Below the pieces are notes generated by a model that was given only the letters and a program-made list of their open reading frames with translations, was not told the origin of the DNA and made no database searches. Shown here piece by piece: positions 10,787 to 21,142 of a stretch of 35,591 nucleotides of DNA. Numbering within the stretch: the first letter of the stretch is position 1; each line of letters begins with the position of its first letter. Position numbers and translations under genes: made by a program. This stretch comes from Bacillus sp. 522_BSPC (GTDB lineage: Bacteria; Bacillota; Bacilli; Bacillales; Cytobacillaceae), in assembly GCF_001076885.1 (NCBI RefSeq), contig NZ_JVDT01000013.1, positions 1 to 35,591 on the forward strand, written 5' to 3'.

Positions 10787-11554
10787 TTATTTTTCATCCT
10801 TAACACGTGTAATTTTTATATCCGTTAATAGCTCTTTAACAACATGACTCGCCATTATTAAACCAGCTACAGAAGGAACAAAAGCATTAGAAGAAGGCGG
10901 CATTTTCGCCTTTCGAATTGGCGCATTATCTTTTCCGACCACTTTACGAACATCTTCGAGAATGACTATTGGACTTTCATCAGAGAATACAACATTAATC
11001 CCTTTTCTAATTCCTTCTTTACGAAGTCTTGTTCGAATTACCTTTGCAATTGGATCTGTATGTGTTTTACTGATGTCTGCAATTTGAAAACGGGTTGGAT
11101 CCATTTTATTTGCTGCTCCCATACTTGAAATAATTGGGATATTTCTTTGTAAACATTCTTTCATTAAATGTATTTTATAAGAGATTGTATCGGAAGCATC
11201 CATTACAAAATCTAAGCCATATGCAAAAATTTCTTCATACGTTTCTTCTGTATAGAACATTTTCAACGCAATTACTTCACAGTCTGGATTAATATCTGCG
11301 ATACGTTCTTTCATAATATCTACTTTAGGACGACCAACAGTGGATAATAATGCAATTACCTGTCTGTTGACATTCGTAATATCTACATCATCTTTATCGA
11401 TTAAGATTAATCTTCCTACGCCTGAACGAGCTAACGCTTCTGCAGCAAATGAACCTACGCCCCCGATTCCTAGAACAGCCACAGTGCTGTTTTTCATCGT
11501 CTCTAGCCCTTCTTTACCAATAGCTAACTCATTTCTCGAAAATTGGTGCAACAT
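10787..11554 (-). CDS. tcdA: tRNA threonylcarbamoyladenosine dehydratase TcdA
   Basis: E1-like ATP-dependent enzyme that cyclises t6A37 of ANN-decoding tRNAs into ct6A. It has 255 residues. The nucleotide-binding loop GIGGVGS is at 29-35, followed by LILIDKDDVDITNVNRQV with the usual Asp and Arg contacts. The C-terminal segment PPSSNAFVPSVAGL is characteristic of TcdA (YgdL/YrvM). A GGAG site is 9-12 bases before the ATG. It sits downstream of aspS as in B. subtilis (yrvM). It is transcribed after a 368-base gap that carries its own terminator and structured repeats, so it probably has its own promoter. Confidence 0.95.
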   Translation of the reverse strand: MLHQFSRNELAIGKEGLETMKNSTVAVLGIGGVGSFAAEALARSGVGRLILIDKDDVDITNVNRQVIALLSTVGRPKVDIMKERIADINPDCEVIALKMFYTEETYEEIFAYGLDFVMDASDTISYKIHLMKECLQRNIPIISSMGAANKMDPTRFQIADISKTHTDPIAKVIRTRLRKEGIRKGINVVFSDESPIVILEDVRKVVGKDNAPIRKAKMPPSSNAFVPSVAGLIMASHVVKELLTDIKITRVKDEK

Positions 11555-11605
11555 TTGTTTTCAACTCCATTTAATTTTTCCTAAGCAATTATGTTTACAT
11601 ATTCC

Positions 11606-11777
11606 CTTATCAGGAACTTTCATTCAGAAAGAATAAATTATTACTTATGAAATATATCATAAATTTTTATCAGCTACCACTACCCTTTCCTTGTTCCCGA
11701 TAAGAATTAAATTTTATTACTCTCCTTTTATGATAGCTGTTAATAATGAGCGTTTTCTTAAAACAGCAATGGAACAA
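11606..11777 (-). ncRNA. Structured aspS-tcdA intergenic segment; candidate small RNA or leader
   Basis: Three inverted repeats overlap here. On the minus strand, 11771-11777 (TTGTTCC) pairs with 11691-11697 (GGAACAA), enclosing a second stem of 11762-11767 with 11736-11741. The 3' arm of the outer stem is also part of 11693-11704, which pairs over 12 positions (one G-U) with 11606-11617. The two outer pairings exclude each other. In B. subtilis the aspS-yrvM gap encodes the 6S-1 RNA (bsrA/BS190), so a small RNA is expected in this place. I could not match a 6S closing stem or a clear promoter, so the identity is open. An alternative is a 5' leader of tcdA. Confidence 0.35.
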
Positions 11778-11831
11778 AATATATCATTCAGTCTGCGGTT
11801 AATTACCACAACCGTCTTTTTCAACATTCAT

Positions 11832-11884
11832 AAAAAACCCAAACAATTATATGAAGCATTATCTTCGCATAATTGTTTGGGTTT
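11832..11884 (-). terminator. Strong intrinsic terminator of hisS-aspS
   Basis: Sixteen paired positions in arms 11835-11850 and 11869-11884 are followed on the minus strand by six Ts (11832-11837, partly in the arm). It stands 38 bases after the aspS stop and ends the T-box-controlled operon. Confidence 0.93.
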
Positions 11885-11922
11885 ATATTTGGAATACTTT
11901 TGTCTCAGTATCTTTCTTCCGA

Positions 11923-13692
11923 TTATTTATCTAGTTTTAACTGTAAATGTAAATCAGTTAATTGATTTTCACTTACTTCACTTGGAGCATTTGTCATAAG
12001 ACAGCTCGCACTCGCTGTTTTAGGGAATGCAATTGTATCACGAAGATTGGTGCGACCAGATAACAACATAATTAAGCGATCTAATCCGATTGCAATTCCG
12101 CCATGTGGTGGTGTGCCATATTCAAAAGCTTCTAACAAGAAACCGAATTGTGCATACGCCTCTTCCTTCGTAAATCCTAATAAGCTAAACATTTTCTCTT
12201 GAATGTCTTTTTCAAATATACGCAAGGAGCCTCCCCCAAGCTCATAGCCATTCAGCACAATATCATATGCTTGTGCTTTCACCGCTTTAGGATTCGTCTC
12301 CAGCAATTCTAAATCAGTTCTTTGGGGCATTGTAAATGGATGATGTGCTGCATAAAAACGGCCTTCTTCTTCGTCATATTCAAATAATGGCCAATCTGTA
12401 ACCCAAAGGAAGTTAAACTTGCTCTGATCAATTAAATCTAGCTCTTTCGCTAATTTTAAACGTAACGCTCCTAATGCATCGGCAACAACGTTCTTTTTAT
12501 CAGCAACGAATAATAATAGGTCACCAGCTTCTATTGATAAAGCTTGCTCTAATCCTTTTTGCTCTGTTTCGGAAATAAACTTAGAGATAGGTCCTTTTAA
12601 TCCATCTTCTTCTACTTTTAACCAAGCAAGACCTTTTGCTCCATATACTTTTACAAACTCTGTTAATGCATCAATATCTTTACGAGAATACTTACTGCCA
12701 GCATTTTTTACATTAATTGCCTTTACTTGGCCACCTGTTTCAACTGCTGAAGCAAAAACCTTAAAGCTTGAGTCTTTTACAATTTCAGAAAGATCTACTA
12801 ATTCCATTTCGAAACGAGTATCTGGTTTGTCTGATCCATATCTACTCATTGCTTCATCATATGGCATTCTTGGCATTGGTAAAGGAACGTCTATTCCTTT
12901 TACTTCTTTCATGATTTTTGCCATCATTTTTTCCATCATGCTCATGATGTCCTCTTGACTCATAAAGCTTGTTTCGATATCAAGCTGTGTAAATTCCGGT
13001 TGTCGATCTGCACGAAGGTCTTCATCGCGGAAACAACGAGCGATTTGATAGTATCTCTCTACGCCACCAACCATTAATAATTGCTTGAAAATTTGCGGTG
13101 ACTGAGGTAGTGCGTAAAATTCACCTGGATGCACACGGCTTGGTACCAAATAATCCCTTGCCCCTTCAGGCGTGCTTTTCGTTAAAATTGGTGTTTCGAT
13201 ATCTAGGAATCCTTCACTATCAAGATAATCTCTCATCACTTTTGTTACTTGATGACGCATTTTCAATGTTTCAAACATAACAGGTCTTCTAACATCTAAA
13301 TAACGATATTTTAAGCGTACATCTTCTGCAACATCTGTTTGATCAGAAATAACAAAAGGAGGAGTTTTCGCTTCATTTATGATTTTAATTTCATCTGCAA
13401 TTATTTCGATTTTTCCTGTTTGAATGTTTTCATTGACTGTACCTTCTTGACGTGCAACTACTTTACCTTTTATATCAAGAACAAATTCATTTCTTACCTT
13501 ATCAGCGATTTCGATTGCAGCTTTATTAATTTCTGGATTAAACACTACCTGTACTATACCAGTACGATCACGTAAATCAATAAATATTAGTCCGCCAAGG
13601 TCTCGTCTCTTTTGTACCCAACCCTTTAAAACAATACTTTCACCAATCGATTTTTCTGTTACTTCTCCACAAAAATATGTTCTTCCAAACAT
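11923..13692 (-). CDS. aspS: Aspartyl-tRNA synthetase
   Basis: Class II aminoacyl-tRNA synthetase of 589 residues, bacterial type. The N-terminal OB-fold anticodon-binding domain is about residues 1-105. Class II motif 2 is visible as [19 protein letters not shown] and motif 3 as [12 protein letters not shown]. The bacterial GAD insertion domain is about 280-420. It starts with [11 protein letters not shown] and has an AGGGAGG site in front. It is the second gene after hisS, 113 bases downstream with no terminator between, so both are controlled by the upstream T-box. Whether it is discriminating (AspRS) or also charges tRNA-Asn cannot be said without looking for asnS and gatCAB elsewhere. 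Confidence 0.97.
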   Translation of the reverse strand: MFGRTYFCGEVTEKSIGESIVLKGWVQKRRDLGGLIFIDLRDRTGIVQVVFNPEINKAAIEIADKVRNEFVLDIKGKVVARQEGTVNENIQTGKIEIIADEIKIINEAKTPPFVISDQTDVAEDVRLKYRYLDVRRPVMFETLKMRHQVTKVMRDYLDSEGFLDIETPILTKSTPEGARDYLVPSRVHPGEFYALPQSPQIFKQLLMVGGVERYYQIARCFRDEDLRADRQPEFTQLDIETSFMSQEDIMSMMEKMMAKIMKEVKGIDVPLPMPRMPYDEAMSRYGSDKPDTRFEMELVDLSEIVKDSSFKVFASAVETGGQVKAINVKNAGSKYSRKDIDALTEFVKVYGAKGLAWLKVEEDGLKGPISKFISETEQKGLEQALSIEAGDLLLFVADKKNVVADALGALRLKLAKELDLIDQSKFNFLWVTDWPLFEYDEEEGRFYAAHHPFTMPQRTDLELLETNPKAVKAQAYDIVLNGYELGGGSLRIFEKDIQEKMFSLLGFTKEEAYAQFGFLLEAFEYGTPPHGGIAIGLDRLIMLLSGRTNLRDTIAFPKTASASCLMTNAPSEVSENQLTDLHLQLKLDK

Positions 13693-13805
13693 GAAGTATC
13701 CTCCCTATTGTCAACAATTGTATATGCCCTTTTTAATATTCCTACTGAGTCATTCATATGTTTTATTTTTAACTGTTTTCCATTGAAAACAGCCCTAAGA
13801 TATGC

Positions 13806-15080
13806 TTAAAATGCTTCAAAATCCTTTAATGCATTTACAAGCTCCGTTAAATCTATTTCCTTTTGTTTTCCTGTTTCTAACTGCTTTAAGTTAATTTTGT
13901 TGTTTTGTAGTTCATTTTCTCCTAAAACAGCTACATATTTAGCATGGAGACGATCAGCAGCTTTAAATTGAGCTTTTACTTTCCTGTCAAGATAATCTCT
14001 TTCAGCAGAGAAGCCAGCTTGTCTAAGCTCATTTACTAATCCTACCGTATAATCCATTGCTTCTTCACCTAATGAAACTAAATAGCAATCCACTTTCTTT
14101 TCAATAGGTAATTTAATTTTTTCAGCTTCAAGGGCTGCAAGTAGTCTTTCTAAGCTCATTGCAAAGCCAATACCAGGAGCTTCTGGACCGCCTAGCTCTT
14201 GTGTTAAGCCATTGTATCTGCCGCCACCACATAACGTAGTAATCGCCCCGAATCCTTCTGCTTCACTCATTATTTCAAAAGCAGTATGGTTGTAATAGTC
14301 TAGACCTCTTACAAGGTTTGAATCTACTACAAAAGGAATATTTAAAGCTGCTAAATATTTTTGCACTTTTTCAAAATATGCCTTTGATTCTTCATTTAAA
14401 TAATCTAATATCGAAGGAGCAGATTGCATTAACGGATGGGTATGATCTTTTTTGCAATCTAAGATTCTCATTGGGTTTTTTTCTAATCTTGTTTGACAAT
14501 CATGACAGAATTCCTCAATGCTCGGTTTAAAGTGGGCCATTAATGCTTCACGATGAGCTTGTCTGCTTTCTTTATCACCTAAGCTGTTAACAACAACTTT
14601 TAGCTTCGATAACCCCATTGTTTGATAAACGGAAAAAGCAAGTGCTATAACTTCTGCGTCAATTGCAGGATCTTTACTTCCAATTGCCTCCACACCAAAT
14701 TGAACAAATTGACGAAAGCGTCCAGCTTGTGGTCTTTCATAACGGAACATTTGTCCTAAATAAAAAAGCTTAATTGGCTGGGAAGCATATCCATGCATTT
14801 TATTCTCAACAAATGAACGAACAACCGCTGCTGTTCCTTCAGGTCTTAATGTTAGGCTTCTTTTTCCTCGATCCTCAAACGTATACATTTCCTTTGTAAC
14901 AATATCTGTTGTGTCCCCAACGCTTCGTAAAAATAACTCTGTATGTTCAAATATAGGAGTACGGATTTCACTGTATTGATATCGATCACAAAGCTGTTTA
15001 ATTTTTTCTTCAACATATTGCCACTTTTCTACAGTACCTGGCAAAATATCTTGGGTTCCTCTTGGAATATTAATATGCAT
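13806..15080 (-). CDS. hisS: Histidyl-tRNA synthetase
   Basis: Class II synthetase of 424 residues. Histidine-specific motifs are [14 protein letters not shown] and GGGRYNGL. Motif 2 is [15 protein letters not shown] and motif 3 ends in [11 protein letters not shown]. The C-terminal anticodon-binding domain is about 325-424. I chose the ATG at 15080, which begins [15 protein letters not shown] and follows an AGGGAGG site. A start 30 codons upstream would lie inside the T-box terminator and is not credible. It is the first gene of the hisS-aspS operon, with expression set by the T-box leader directly upstream. Confidence 0.97.
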   Translation of the reverse strand: MHINIPRGTQDILPGTVEKWQYVEEKIKQLCDRYQYSEIRTPIFEHTELFLRSVGDTTDIVTKEMYTFEDRGKRSLTLRPEGTAAVVRSFVENKMHGYASQPIKLFYLGQMFRYERPQAGRFRQFVQFGVEAIGSKDPAIDAEVIALAFSVYQTMGLSKLKVVVNSLGDKESRQAHREALMAHFKPSIEEFCHDCQTRLEKNPMRILDCKKDHTHPLMQSAPSILDYLNEESKAYFEKVQKYLAALNIPFVVDSNLVRGLDYYNHTAFEIMSEAEGFGAITTLCGGGRYNGLTQELGGPEAPGIGFAMSLERLLAALEAEKIKLPIEKKVDCYLVSLGEEAMDYTVGLVNELRQAGFSAERDYLDRKVKAQFKAADRLHAKYVAVLGENELQNNKINLKQLETGKQKEIDLTELVNALKDFEAF

Positions 15081-15142
15081 TTTATGTATCCTCCCTGCTA
15101 TTAAAAAGCGCCTATGTCTGCGCTGTATTCGTATAATTTCAA

Positions 15143-15432
15143 ATAAAAAAATCTCGTCCCTTGCATCCATCTGAATACAAGGGACGAGATTTTTCCCGTG
15201 GTACCACCCTAATTGAAGATTTTCTTAAATCTTCCACTTTGCAGTTAACGCCTGCTCACGTTTCTACCTACTTTATGAAGCAAAATATTTTCAGAAGAAA
15301 GCCTCCCAGAGTGTTCTTTCTCTATGGCATCATGTAGAAATGCTTGCAGCCTAATGGACATTTCCTCTCTGTTCATGTGTTTCATAGATACTTTTCTCGA
15401 TCAATGGCTTTACTAGATTATTTATTATTATC
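15143..15432 (-). promoter_or_regulatory. T-box riboswitch leader of hisS-aspS
   Basis: The conserved T-box sequence AGGGTGGTACCACG is on the minus strand at 15197-15210. Just after it comes the terminator stem TCTCGTCCC (15181-15189) with GGGACGAGA (15152-15160) and a seven-T run. The T-box region can instead pair upstream as antiterminator. Upstream, 15301-15430 has the size and features of stem I. In the stretch GAACACTCTGG, the CAC at 15311-15313 is the likely specifier codon, which reads His and agrees with hisS downstream. Uncharged tRNA-His would stabilise the antiterminator and switch the operon on. The T-box and terminator are certain; the specifier is an inference. Confidence 0.95.
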
Positions 15433-15438
15433 TCATTA

Positions 15439-15467
15439 ATAATAAATAGGAACGATTATATTGTCAA
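15439..15467 (-). promoter_or_regulatory. Sigma-A promoter of the hisS-aspS T-box operon
   Basis: A perfect -35 box TTGACA (15462-15467) and a -10 box TATTAT (15439-15444) are separated by 17 bases. Transcription would start near 15432, at the beginning of the T-box leader. It lies just downstream of the small yrzK-like gene. Confidence 0.85.
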
Positions 15468-15495
15468 TAGGGTACAAACATGATTTTCCTACAGT

Positions 15496-15684
15496 TTATA
15501 ATTTCCCTAATTGTTTCTTTAGTTTTTTTACTTCACCTAATGAAAGACCAAATTCAGATGCAAGTTCAACTGCATTAGAAGAATTTCCTTCTCTTTTTAT
15601 GAAATCGTGAAAATCTACACCTAGTAATTTGGAATCAATTTCACTAACTGATAAACTTTTTTCGCCAAATCTCATGCATTTCAC
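15496..15684 (-). CDS. Small conserved protein, YrzK-like, with helix-turn-helix-like C-terminus
   Basis: 62 residues, soluble, mixed charge. The second half (ELASEFGLSLGEVKKLKKQL) has the spacing of a helix-turn-helix like that in sigma region 4, but the protein is too short to be a sigma factor. It has a purine-rich ribosome site (AAAAAAGGGTGAA) before the ATG. A small protein (yrzK) lies at this same place between hisS and yrvJ in B. subtilis, which supports it being a real gene. I do not know a function. A DNA- or RNA-binding role is only suggested by the predicted helices. Confidence 0.7.
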   Translation of the reverse strand: MKCMRFGEKSLSVSEIDSKLLGVDFHDFIKREGNSSNAVELASEFGLSLGEVKKLKKQLGKL

Positions 15685-15879
15685 CCTTTTTTCTGTTATT
15701 TTTTTATAGTATTACCATGAGTAGCTAAAAAATATCATCAAAAATAAGTTTCTTGTCTAAATTTGATTAGAAAAAAGAAGAATATCTTAAAGGAATCTAT
15801 ATTCTAAATGAAGAATCCTATTTAAGTGCAAATTTATTCTAGTCATCATTAGACGATTTATGGAAGGAGTGCAGCTTGT

Positions 15880-17415
15880 TTGAAGAATATGAAATGGATG
15901 CTATTCCTTTTAGTCAGCATCTTCTTCATTCCTACACATCAACTTGTATCAGCAGAAAATCAATTAACCGTTCAAGCGAATACGGTGGTAAATGTTAGAG
16001 AAAATCCCGGGCTTGATCAAACCGTAATTGGAAAAATGGAGATAGGAAAAGCGTATCCCTTATTAAAAGAAGAAAAGGATTGGATAGAAATTCAATATAC
16101 TTCTAGTTCTACTGGATGGGTTGCTGCTTATTTAGTAACAAAAAATGGTCAGAACACTGATAATGGAACAATAGAAACGGAACAGTCCACTTCTATTTCA
16201 ACGAAAGCGACCATCACAGAAAATGGTCTCCGCTTACGAAAAGGACCTGGTACGAATTACCAAGTCATTACAACTTTAGGAAAAGGGATTGAGGTTACTG
16301 TTCTTTCCACTAGTGGAGATTGGTATCAAATCAAAACAAGTTTAGGATCTGGCTGGGTACATAATGATTATCTTCAATTTGGAAAGTCCGAAAGCCAATC
16401 AAGTACAATTGAGGAGACGGAAGATTCTAATCTGCAATCAGCGACTGTTATAGAGGATCAAGTTAATCTTCGCAGTAATCCATCTACAAACGCTGATATC
16501 ATTGGCAAAATCAGTATAGACACTGTAATTACCATTATAGAAGAAGAAACGGAATGGGCAAAAATTCAATACTCTGGTAATATTGGCTGGGTACATAAAG
16601 ACCTGTTAGAAAGTGGTGATATCGAAAGCAGAAAAGGACAAAAAACAGATAAAACGATTAAGCTTCTTTATGACAGAACAAATATTAGAAGTGATGCAAC
16701 CGTAAATTCAAAGGTTTTACTTATTGCAGATAGCGGTGCAACCTTTCAAACCGTAGAAGTACTGGATGATTGGTATAAAATTAAGCTTTCAAACGGTGAA
16801 TTCGGATATATTGCAGAATGGATTGTAGAAGATATCGCAACAGAAAGCGAAGATGCTAATGAAGGAAATTCTACTGATTTAAAAGGAAAGACCATTGTTT
16901 TAGACCCTGGTCATGGAGGAAAAGATAGCGGCACAATTGGGGTAATAGGTACATTAGAAAAGGATTTAAATCTTCGTACAGCTAAATTGCTTGCCAATAA
17001 ACTAGAAGCTTCTGGCGCAAACGTAATCCTTACCAGAAAAGATGATATATTTATATCACTGCAAAGCAGGGTCGATATTAGTCATTTCTATCATGCCGAT
17101 GCTTTTATCAGCCTTCATTATGATAGTATTAATGATAGCTCTGTTAATGGTGTCACTAGCTATTACTATACATCTAATCAGAAAAAACTTGCTACTAGCT
17201 TACATAAAAGTATTATTGATGCAACAAATCGAAAGGACAGAGGTGTTAGAAAAAATGAGTATGTTGTTCTAAAGCAAAATAGACAAGCAGCAACTCTATT
17301 AGAATTAGGCTATTTAAGTAATCCTGCTGAGGAACAAACTATGCTTTCTAGCAAATATCAAGAAACCATTTCTACGGCTATTTATCATGGTTTGGAGAAT
17401 TATTTTAGTTATTAA
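15880..17415 (+). CDS. yrvJ: N-acetylmuramoyl-L-alanine amidase with four SH3b domains (YrvJ)
   Basis: Secreted cell-wall hydrolase of 511 residues. A signal peptide occupies about 1-26 (hydrophobic core, then VSA/E). Four bacterial SH3 repeats follow (about 27-88, 104-168, 187-247 and 262-320), each with an N/L-R-x-x-P-like start and a GW(V)- or GY(I)-type end. The Amidase_3 catalytic domain runs from about 334 to 509. Zinc and catalytic residues visible are H345 in DPGHGG, E in LEKDLN, H in SLHYDS and E in LLELGY. The start is TTG with AAGGAG ten bases upstream; ATG three codons later is the alternative. Plus-strand gene in a minus-strand neighbourhood, ended by a bidirectional terminator shared with dtd. 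In B. subtilis yrvJ has the same place. Confidence 0.93.
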   Translation: MKNMKWMLFLLVSIFFIPTHQLVSAENQLTVQANTVVNVRENPGLDQTVIGKMEIGKAYPLLKEEKDWIEIQYTSSSTGWVAAYLVTKNGQNTDNGTIETEQSTSISTKATITENGLRLRKGPGTNYQVITTLGKGIEVTVLSTSGDWYQIKTSLGSGWVHNDYLQFGKSESQSSTIEETEDSNLQSATVIEDQVNLRSNPSTNADIIGKISIDTVITIIEEETEWAKIQYSGNIGWVHKDLLESGDIESRKGQKTDKTIKLLYDRTNIRSDATVNSKVLLIADSGATFQTVEVLDDWYKIKLSNGEFGYIAEWIVEDIATESEDANEGNSTDLKGKTIVLDPGHGGKDSGTIGVIGTLEKDLNLRTAKLLANKLEASGANVILTRKDDIFISLQSRVDISHFYHADAFISLHYDSINDSSVNGVTSYYYTSNQKKLATSLHKSIIDATNRKDRGVRKNEYVVLKQNRQAATLLELGYLSNPAEEQTMLSSKYQETISTAIYHGLENYFSY

Positions 17416-17445
17416 GTTATGAAAAGGAAAAAACTTAACATAAGC

Positions 17446-17490
17446 AAAAAAGAACTTTCAAAGGATCAAATTCTTTGAAAGTTCTTTTTT
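17446..17490. terminator. Bidirectional terminator between yrvJ and dtd
   Basis: Perfect 13-bp stem (17451-17463 with 17473-17485), with an A run before and a T run after, so it serves both convergent genes. Confidence 0.95.
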
Positions 17491-17512
17491 ATTTTCTTTT
17501 TTAGTAGTAGGA

Positions 17513-17953
17513 TTATTTACTATCCAATATCAGTGTTACAGGTCCGTCATTGACTAGATGTACATCCATCATGGCACCAAATATGCCTGTTTCGACGGTT
17601 AGGCCGTGATTACGTAAAAGCATATTAAATTGGTCATATAGCTCTTTTGCCTGATCTGGTTTTGCTGCATTCATAAAATTGGGCCTTCTCCCTTTACGAG
17701 TATCTCCATAAAGGGTAAACTGAGAAATCGAAAGAATCGAGCCTTGTCTATCCAAAATACTTTCATTCATCTTCTCGTTTTCATCCTCAAATACGCGAAG
17801 ATGGGCAATTTTATCTGCAAGATATTTCGCATCCTCTAGCACATCGCTATGTGTTATGCCAACTAGAAGAACAAAGCCTTTCTCTATAGATCCAACTACT
17901 TTTCCATCTACTTCTACCATTGCTTCTTTTGACCTTTGCAATACGACACGCAT
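17513..17953 (-). CDS. dtd: D-aminoacyl-tRNA deacylase
   Basis: Removes D-amino acids (and glycine from tRNA-Ala) mischarged on tRNA. It has 146 residues, full length. The catalytic-site motifs SQFTLYGDT and NDGPVTLIL (the Gly-cisPro loop) are both present. It lies 11 bases downstream of relA and is co-transcribed with it, an arrangement conserved in Bacillus. With the N-succinylamino acid racemase cassette, this window holds two systems that deal with D-amino acids, though they are not linked in one operon. Confidence 0.96.
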   Translation of the reverse strand: MRVVLQRSKEAMVEVDGKVVGSIEKGFVLLVGITHSDVLEDAKYLADKIAHLRVFEDENEKMNESILDRQGSILSISQFTLYGDTRKGRRPNFMNAAKPDQAKELYDQFNMLLRNHGLTVETGIFGAMMDVHLVNDGPVTLILDSK

Positions 17954-17964
17954 ATCATTACTCC

Positions 17965-20160
17965 TTAGTTCATTATTCTTCGAACAGAATAGACATCTGG
18001 AATTTGTTTGATACGATCCACTACTTTATGAAGATGATTAACATTTAAAATCATTATGCTCATATTAATCGTAGCGACTTTGTTACGGTCAGATTTGCCA
18101 GATACTGCCGATATATTAGTTTTTGATTCATTTACTGCCTGTAGAACTTCGTTTAATAAACCTCTTCGATCATAGCCGCTTATTTCAATTTCGACATTAT
18201 ATTCTTTTCGATTATTTAAATTCGTTTCCCATTCAACTGGGATTAATCGAGCTTTTGCATCCTCTGTATCAATATTCGTACAATCCGCTCGATGGACTGA
18301 AACTCCTCGTCCTTTTGTAATGAATCCAACTATTTCATCACCAGGAACTGGGTTACAGCAGCGAGATAGACGGATTAATAAATTATCAATTCCAGTAACT
18401 CGAACACCTGAAGCGCTTTTTTTATTATTAGGGAATGACTTCAATTCCGCAACAGCATTTGTAATGGTAGATATTTGTTCTGCATCTCTCTTTTTACGCC
18501 ATTTTTCTGTTAATCTATTTGCTACTTGGAGTGCAGTTATTCCATTATAGCCAACAGCTGCATACATATCATCTTCCGTCATAAAATTAAATTTCTCAAT
18601 AACAATCTTTACATTTTCTGGTGTAAGAATTTCCTTAATATCAAACTCCATATTACGGATTTCTTTTTCAACTTGTTCCTTGCCTTTTTCAATATTCTCT
18701 TCGCGCCGTTGTTTTTTGAAAAATTGTCTAATTTTATTCTTTGCTTGGGAAGTCTGGGCTATTTTTAACCAATCCTGACTTGGTCCATAAGAATGTTTAC
18801 TTGTATGAATTTCAATTATATCGCCTGTTTTCAACTTATAATCGAGGGTTACCATCTTTCCGTTCACTTTAGCACCAATGGTTTTATTCCCTATCTCTGA
18901 ATGGATTCGGTATGCAAAGTCAATAGGTACAGAACCAGAAGGTAACTCAAATACATCTCCTTTTGGTGTAAAGACAAATACCATATCAGAAAATAAATCA
19001 ATTTTCAGACTTTCCATAAACTCTTCCGCATTGACGATATCATCTTGGAATTCTAGTATTTCTCTAAACCAAGTTAATTTTTCTTCAAGAGAAGAGCCTT
19101 CATTTACCGACTTTCCTTCTTTATATGCCCAATGTGCAGCAATCCCATATTCTGCAATTCGATGCATATCTTGTGTACGAATTTGTACTTCTAATGGGTC
19201 ACCTTTTGGGCCGATTACAGTTGTGTGTAAGGACTGGTACATATTAGCCTTAGGCATTGCAATATAGTCTTTAAAACGACCTGGCATTGGCTTCCATCTT
19301 GTATGAATAATGCCTAAAATCGCATAGCAGTCTTTAATACTATTGACAACAATTCGAACTGCTAATAAATCATAAATTTCATTAAATTGTTTATTCTGAA
19401 TAACCATTTTGCGATAAATGCTATATATATGCTTTGGTCTACCTGAAATATCAGCCAGAATATTTACTTCCTTCGTTCCTTCACGAATTTCAGTGATTAC
19501 TTCATCTAAGTATTGTTCTCTTTCCGCTCTTTTTTTCTTCATCAAGTTTACAATACGATAATATTGCTGTGGATTCATATAACGTAATGCTGTATCCTCT
19601 AGTTCCCATTTAATAGTAGAAATTCCTAGACGATGTGCAAGTGGGGCAAAAATTTCCAATGTTTCATTTGAGATGCTGCGCTGTTTTTCAGCCGGTAAAT
19701 GCTTCAGTGTTCTCATATTATGAAGTCTATCTGCAAGTTTAATTAAGATGACACGAATATCTTGCGCCATAGCTACGAACATTTTACGATGATTTTCTGC
19801 TTGCTGTTCTTCATGAGATTTATATTTAATTTTCCCGAGTTTCGTTACACCGTCAACGAGCATGGCCACTTCACTGTTAAATGCTTTAGTTATATCTTCT
19901 AAAGTAATTTCAGTATCTTCAACAACGTCATGGAGAAAACCTGCTGCAACTGTTGCTGGATCCATTTCTAAATCAGCCAAAATGCCTGCTACTTGGATTG
20001 GATGAATGATATATGGTTCCCCAGATTTTCTATATTGTTCACGATGAGCATCTCTTGCATATTCATAAGCCTTTTCAATAAAAGCTACGTGCTCCTCGTT
20101 TAAATATCCTCTAGTCTTATCGATGACTTGTTCGGCGGTTAATACTTGATCATTCGCCAT
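17965..20160 (-). CDS. relA: Bifunctional (p)ppGpp synthase/hydrolase RelA
   Basis: Long RSH protein of 731 residues. The hydrolase HD domain has H53 in [10 protein letters not shown] and H77-D78 in [10 protein letters not shown], so hydrolysis should be intact. The synthetase domain is about 200-345 ([15 protein letters not shown] and MYQSLHTTV). TGS (about 390-450), a helical/zinc-finger region with [11 protein letters not shown], and a C-terminal ACT domain (about 655-731) follow. I start at 20160 (MANDQVL) because the AAAGGTG ribosome site lies inside the five codons of a longer possible reading. dtd follows; apt is upstream, separated by a terminator, which gives relA its own promoter in the 20161-20565 gap. 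Confidence 0.97.
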   Translation of the reverse strand: MANDQVLTAEQVIDKTRGYLNEEHVAFIEKAYEYARDAHREQYRKSGEPYIIHPIQVAGILADLEMDPATVAAGFLHDVVEDTEITLEDITKAFNSEVAMLVDGVTKLGKIKYKSHEEQQAENHRKMFVAMAQDIRVILIKLADRLHNMRTLKHLPAEKQRSISNETLEIFAPLAHRLGISTIKWELEDTALRYMNPQQYYRIVNLMKKKRAEREQYLDEVITEIREGTKEVNILADISGRPKHIYSIYRKMVIQNKQFNEIYDLLAVRIVVNSIKDCYAILGIIHTRWKPMPGRFKDYIAMPKANMYQSLHTTVIGPKGDPLEVQIRTQDMHRIAEYGIAAHWAYKEGKSVNEGSSLEEKLTWFREILEFQDDIVNAEEFMESLKIDLFSDMVFVFTPKGDVFELPSGSVPIDFAYRIHSEIGNKTIGAKVNGKMVTLDYKLKTGDIIEIHTSKHSYGPSQDWLKIAQTSQAKNKIRQFFKKQRREENIEKGKEQVEKEIRNMEFDIKEILTPENVKIVIEKFNFMTEDDMYAAVGYNGITALQVANRLTEKWRKKRDAEQISTITNAVAELKSFPNNKKSASGVRVTGIDNLLIRLSRCCNPVPGDEIVGFITKGRGVSVHRADCTNIDTEDAKARLIPVEWETNLNNRKEYNVEIEISGYDRRGLLNEVLQAVNESKTNISAVSGKSDRNKVATINMSIMILNVNHLHKVVDRIKQIPDVYSVRRIMN

Positions 20161-20565
20161 GTAATCACCTTTCATATCACAATTATATTATTATATTTAA
20201 ACATTCTTTTTATTTCACTATTTTTAAGCTAAGCACATTAAAAAGAATAAAATTTATTTTAGAATGATTATTACTATTATCGAAAAAAAAAGGAAGATTG
20301 TAAAGGGATTGGAAGTAAATTTTATACAGAAACATAGAAAAATGTCGAATGAAGGCGATTTCTATAAAAAACTAGTGAATTTTCTTCCTTTTTTCCGTGT
20401 TAAATTAATTTCTTTAGATAATATATTTGTTGCAATAAGTGCACCGTCTAAAATTCATGTTTGATTCCTTATCTTAGTCCCCATAATATATCTACAAATA
20501 GTCGGCTGGTCCCTTATGCTTAAAAATATCCACAAGAAAAAACTTAGGAAACTGCCTTAGTTTAT

Positions 20566-20592
20566 GAAAAAGAGCGCTCTTAATTAGCGCTC
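20566..20592 (-). terminator. Intrinsic terminator of apt
   Basis: Stem GAGCGC (20587-20592) with GCGCTC (20572-20577), followed by five Ts on the minus strand (20567-20571). It ends the recJ-apt unit. The remainder of the gap to relA (20161-20565) is AT-rich and has no gene I believe. It presumably holds the relA promoter. A plus-strand 66-codon frame there has no ribosome site. Confidence 0.88.
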
Positions 20593-20629
20593 CCTCAAAA
20601 TATTTAAGCTAAAACAATCCTTCTATGGA

Positions 20630-21142
20630 TTAATATTCCATTAATGTTAAAACATCGTATCCATCTAAATTTTTACGTCCTTCAAGATAAGATAATTCAA
20701 TTAAAAATGCAATACCAGCTACAATGCCACCTAGCTCTTCTACTAATTTAATTGTTGCTTCAATTGTTCCACCTGTTGCTAATAAATCGTCTGTAATAAG
20801 GACACGCTGACCTGGTTTAATAGCATCCTTATGGATTGTTAATACGTCTTTACCGTACTCTAATCCATATTCTACTTTAATTGTTTCTCTTGGCAATTTT
20901 CCTTCTTTTCGCACTGGAGCAAAACCCACTCCAAGGGAATATGCAACTGGACAGCCAATGATAAACCCTCTAGCTTCTGGTCCTACAACTATATCAATTT
21001 CTTTTTCTTTCGCATACGCTACAATTTGATCTGTTGCATATCTATATGCTTCGCCATTATCCATTAATGTTGTAATATCCTTGAATCTGATCCCTTCTTT
21101 TGGCCAATCTTCAACGATCGTAACAAATTGTTTTAAATCCAT
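20630..21142 (-). CDS. apt: Adenine phosphoribosyltransferase
   Basis: Salvages adenine with PRPP to AMP. It has 170 residues. The PRPP-binding motif [13 protein letters not shown] is at about 114-126 and the PPi-binding PEARGF loop is near residue 54. The start overlaps the end of recJ by ten bases and its GAGGAGG ribosome site lies within recJ. The apt message is thus the tail of the recJ transcript, and its translation may be coupled to ribosomes finishing recJ. Since recJ is interrupted by a group II intron whose frame closes early, apt expression could be affected by splicing. No separate apt promoter was evident. Confidence 0.97.
   Translation of the reverse strand: MDLKQFVTIVEDWPKEGIRFKDITTLMDNGEAYRYATDQIVAYAKEKEIDIVVGPEARGFIIGCPVAYSLGVGFAPVRKEGKLPRETIKVEYGLEYGKDVLTIHKDAIKPGQRVLITDDLLATGGTIEATIKLVEELGGIVAGIAFLIELSYLEGRKNLDGYDVLTLMEY

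Noticed and set aside
11691-11999. Plus-strand 102-codon frame in the aspS-tcdA gap
   Set aside because: It runs through the aspS terminator hairpin into aspS antisense, has no ribosome site and no protein-like composition.
15081-15170. Upstream start extending hisS by 30 codons
   Set aside because: The extension overlaps the T-box terminator and is not like HisRS; ATG 15080 has a strong ribosome site.
20264-20464. Plus-strand 66-codon frame between relA and apt
   Set aside because: No ribosome site, low-complexity AT-rich composition, and opposite to all neighbours.
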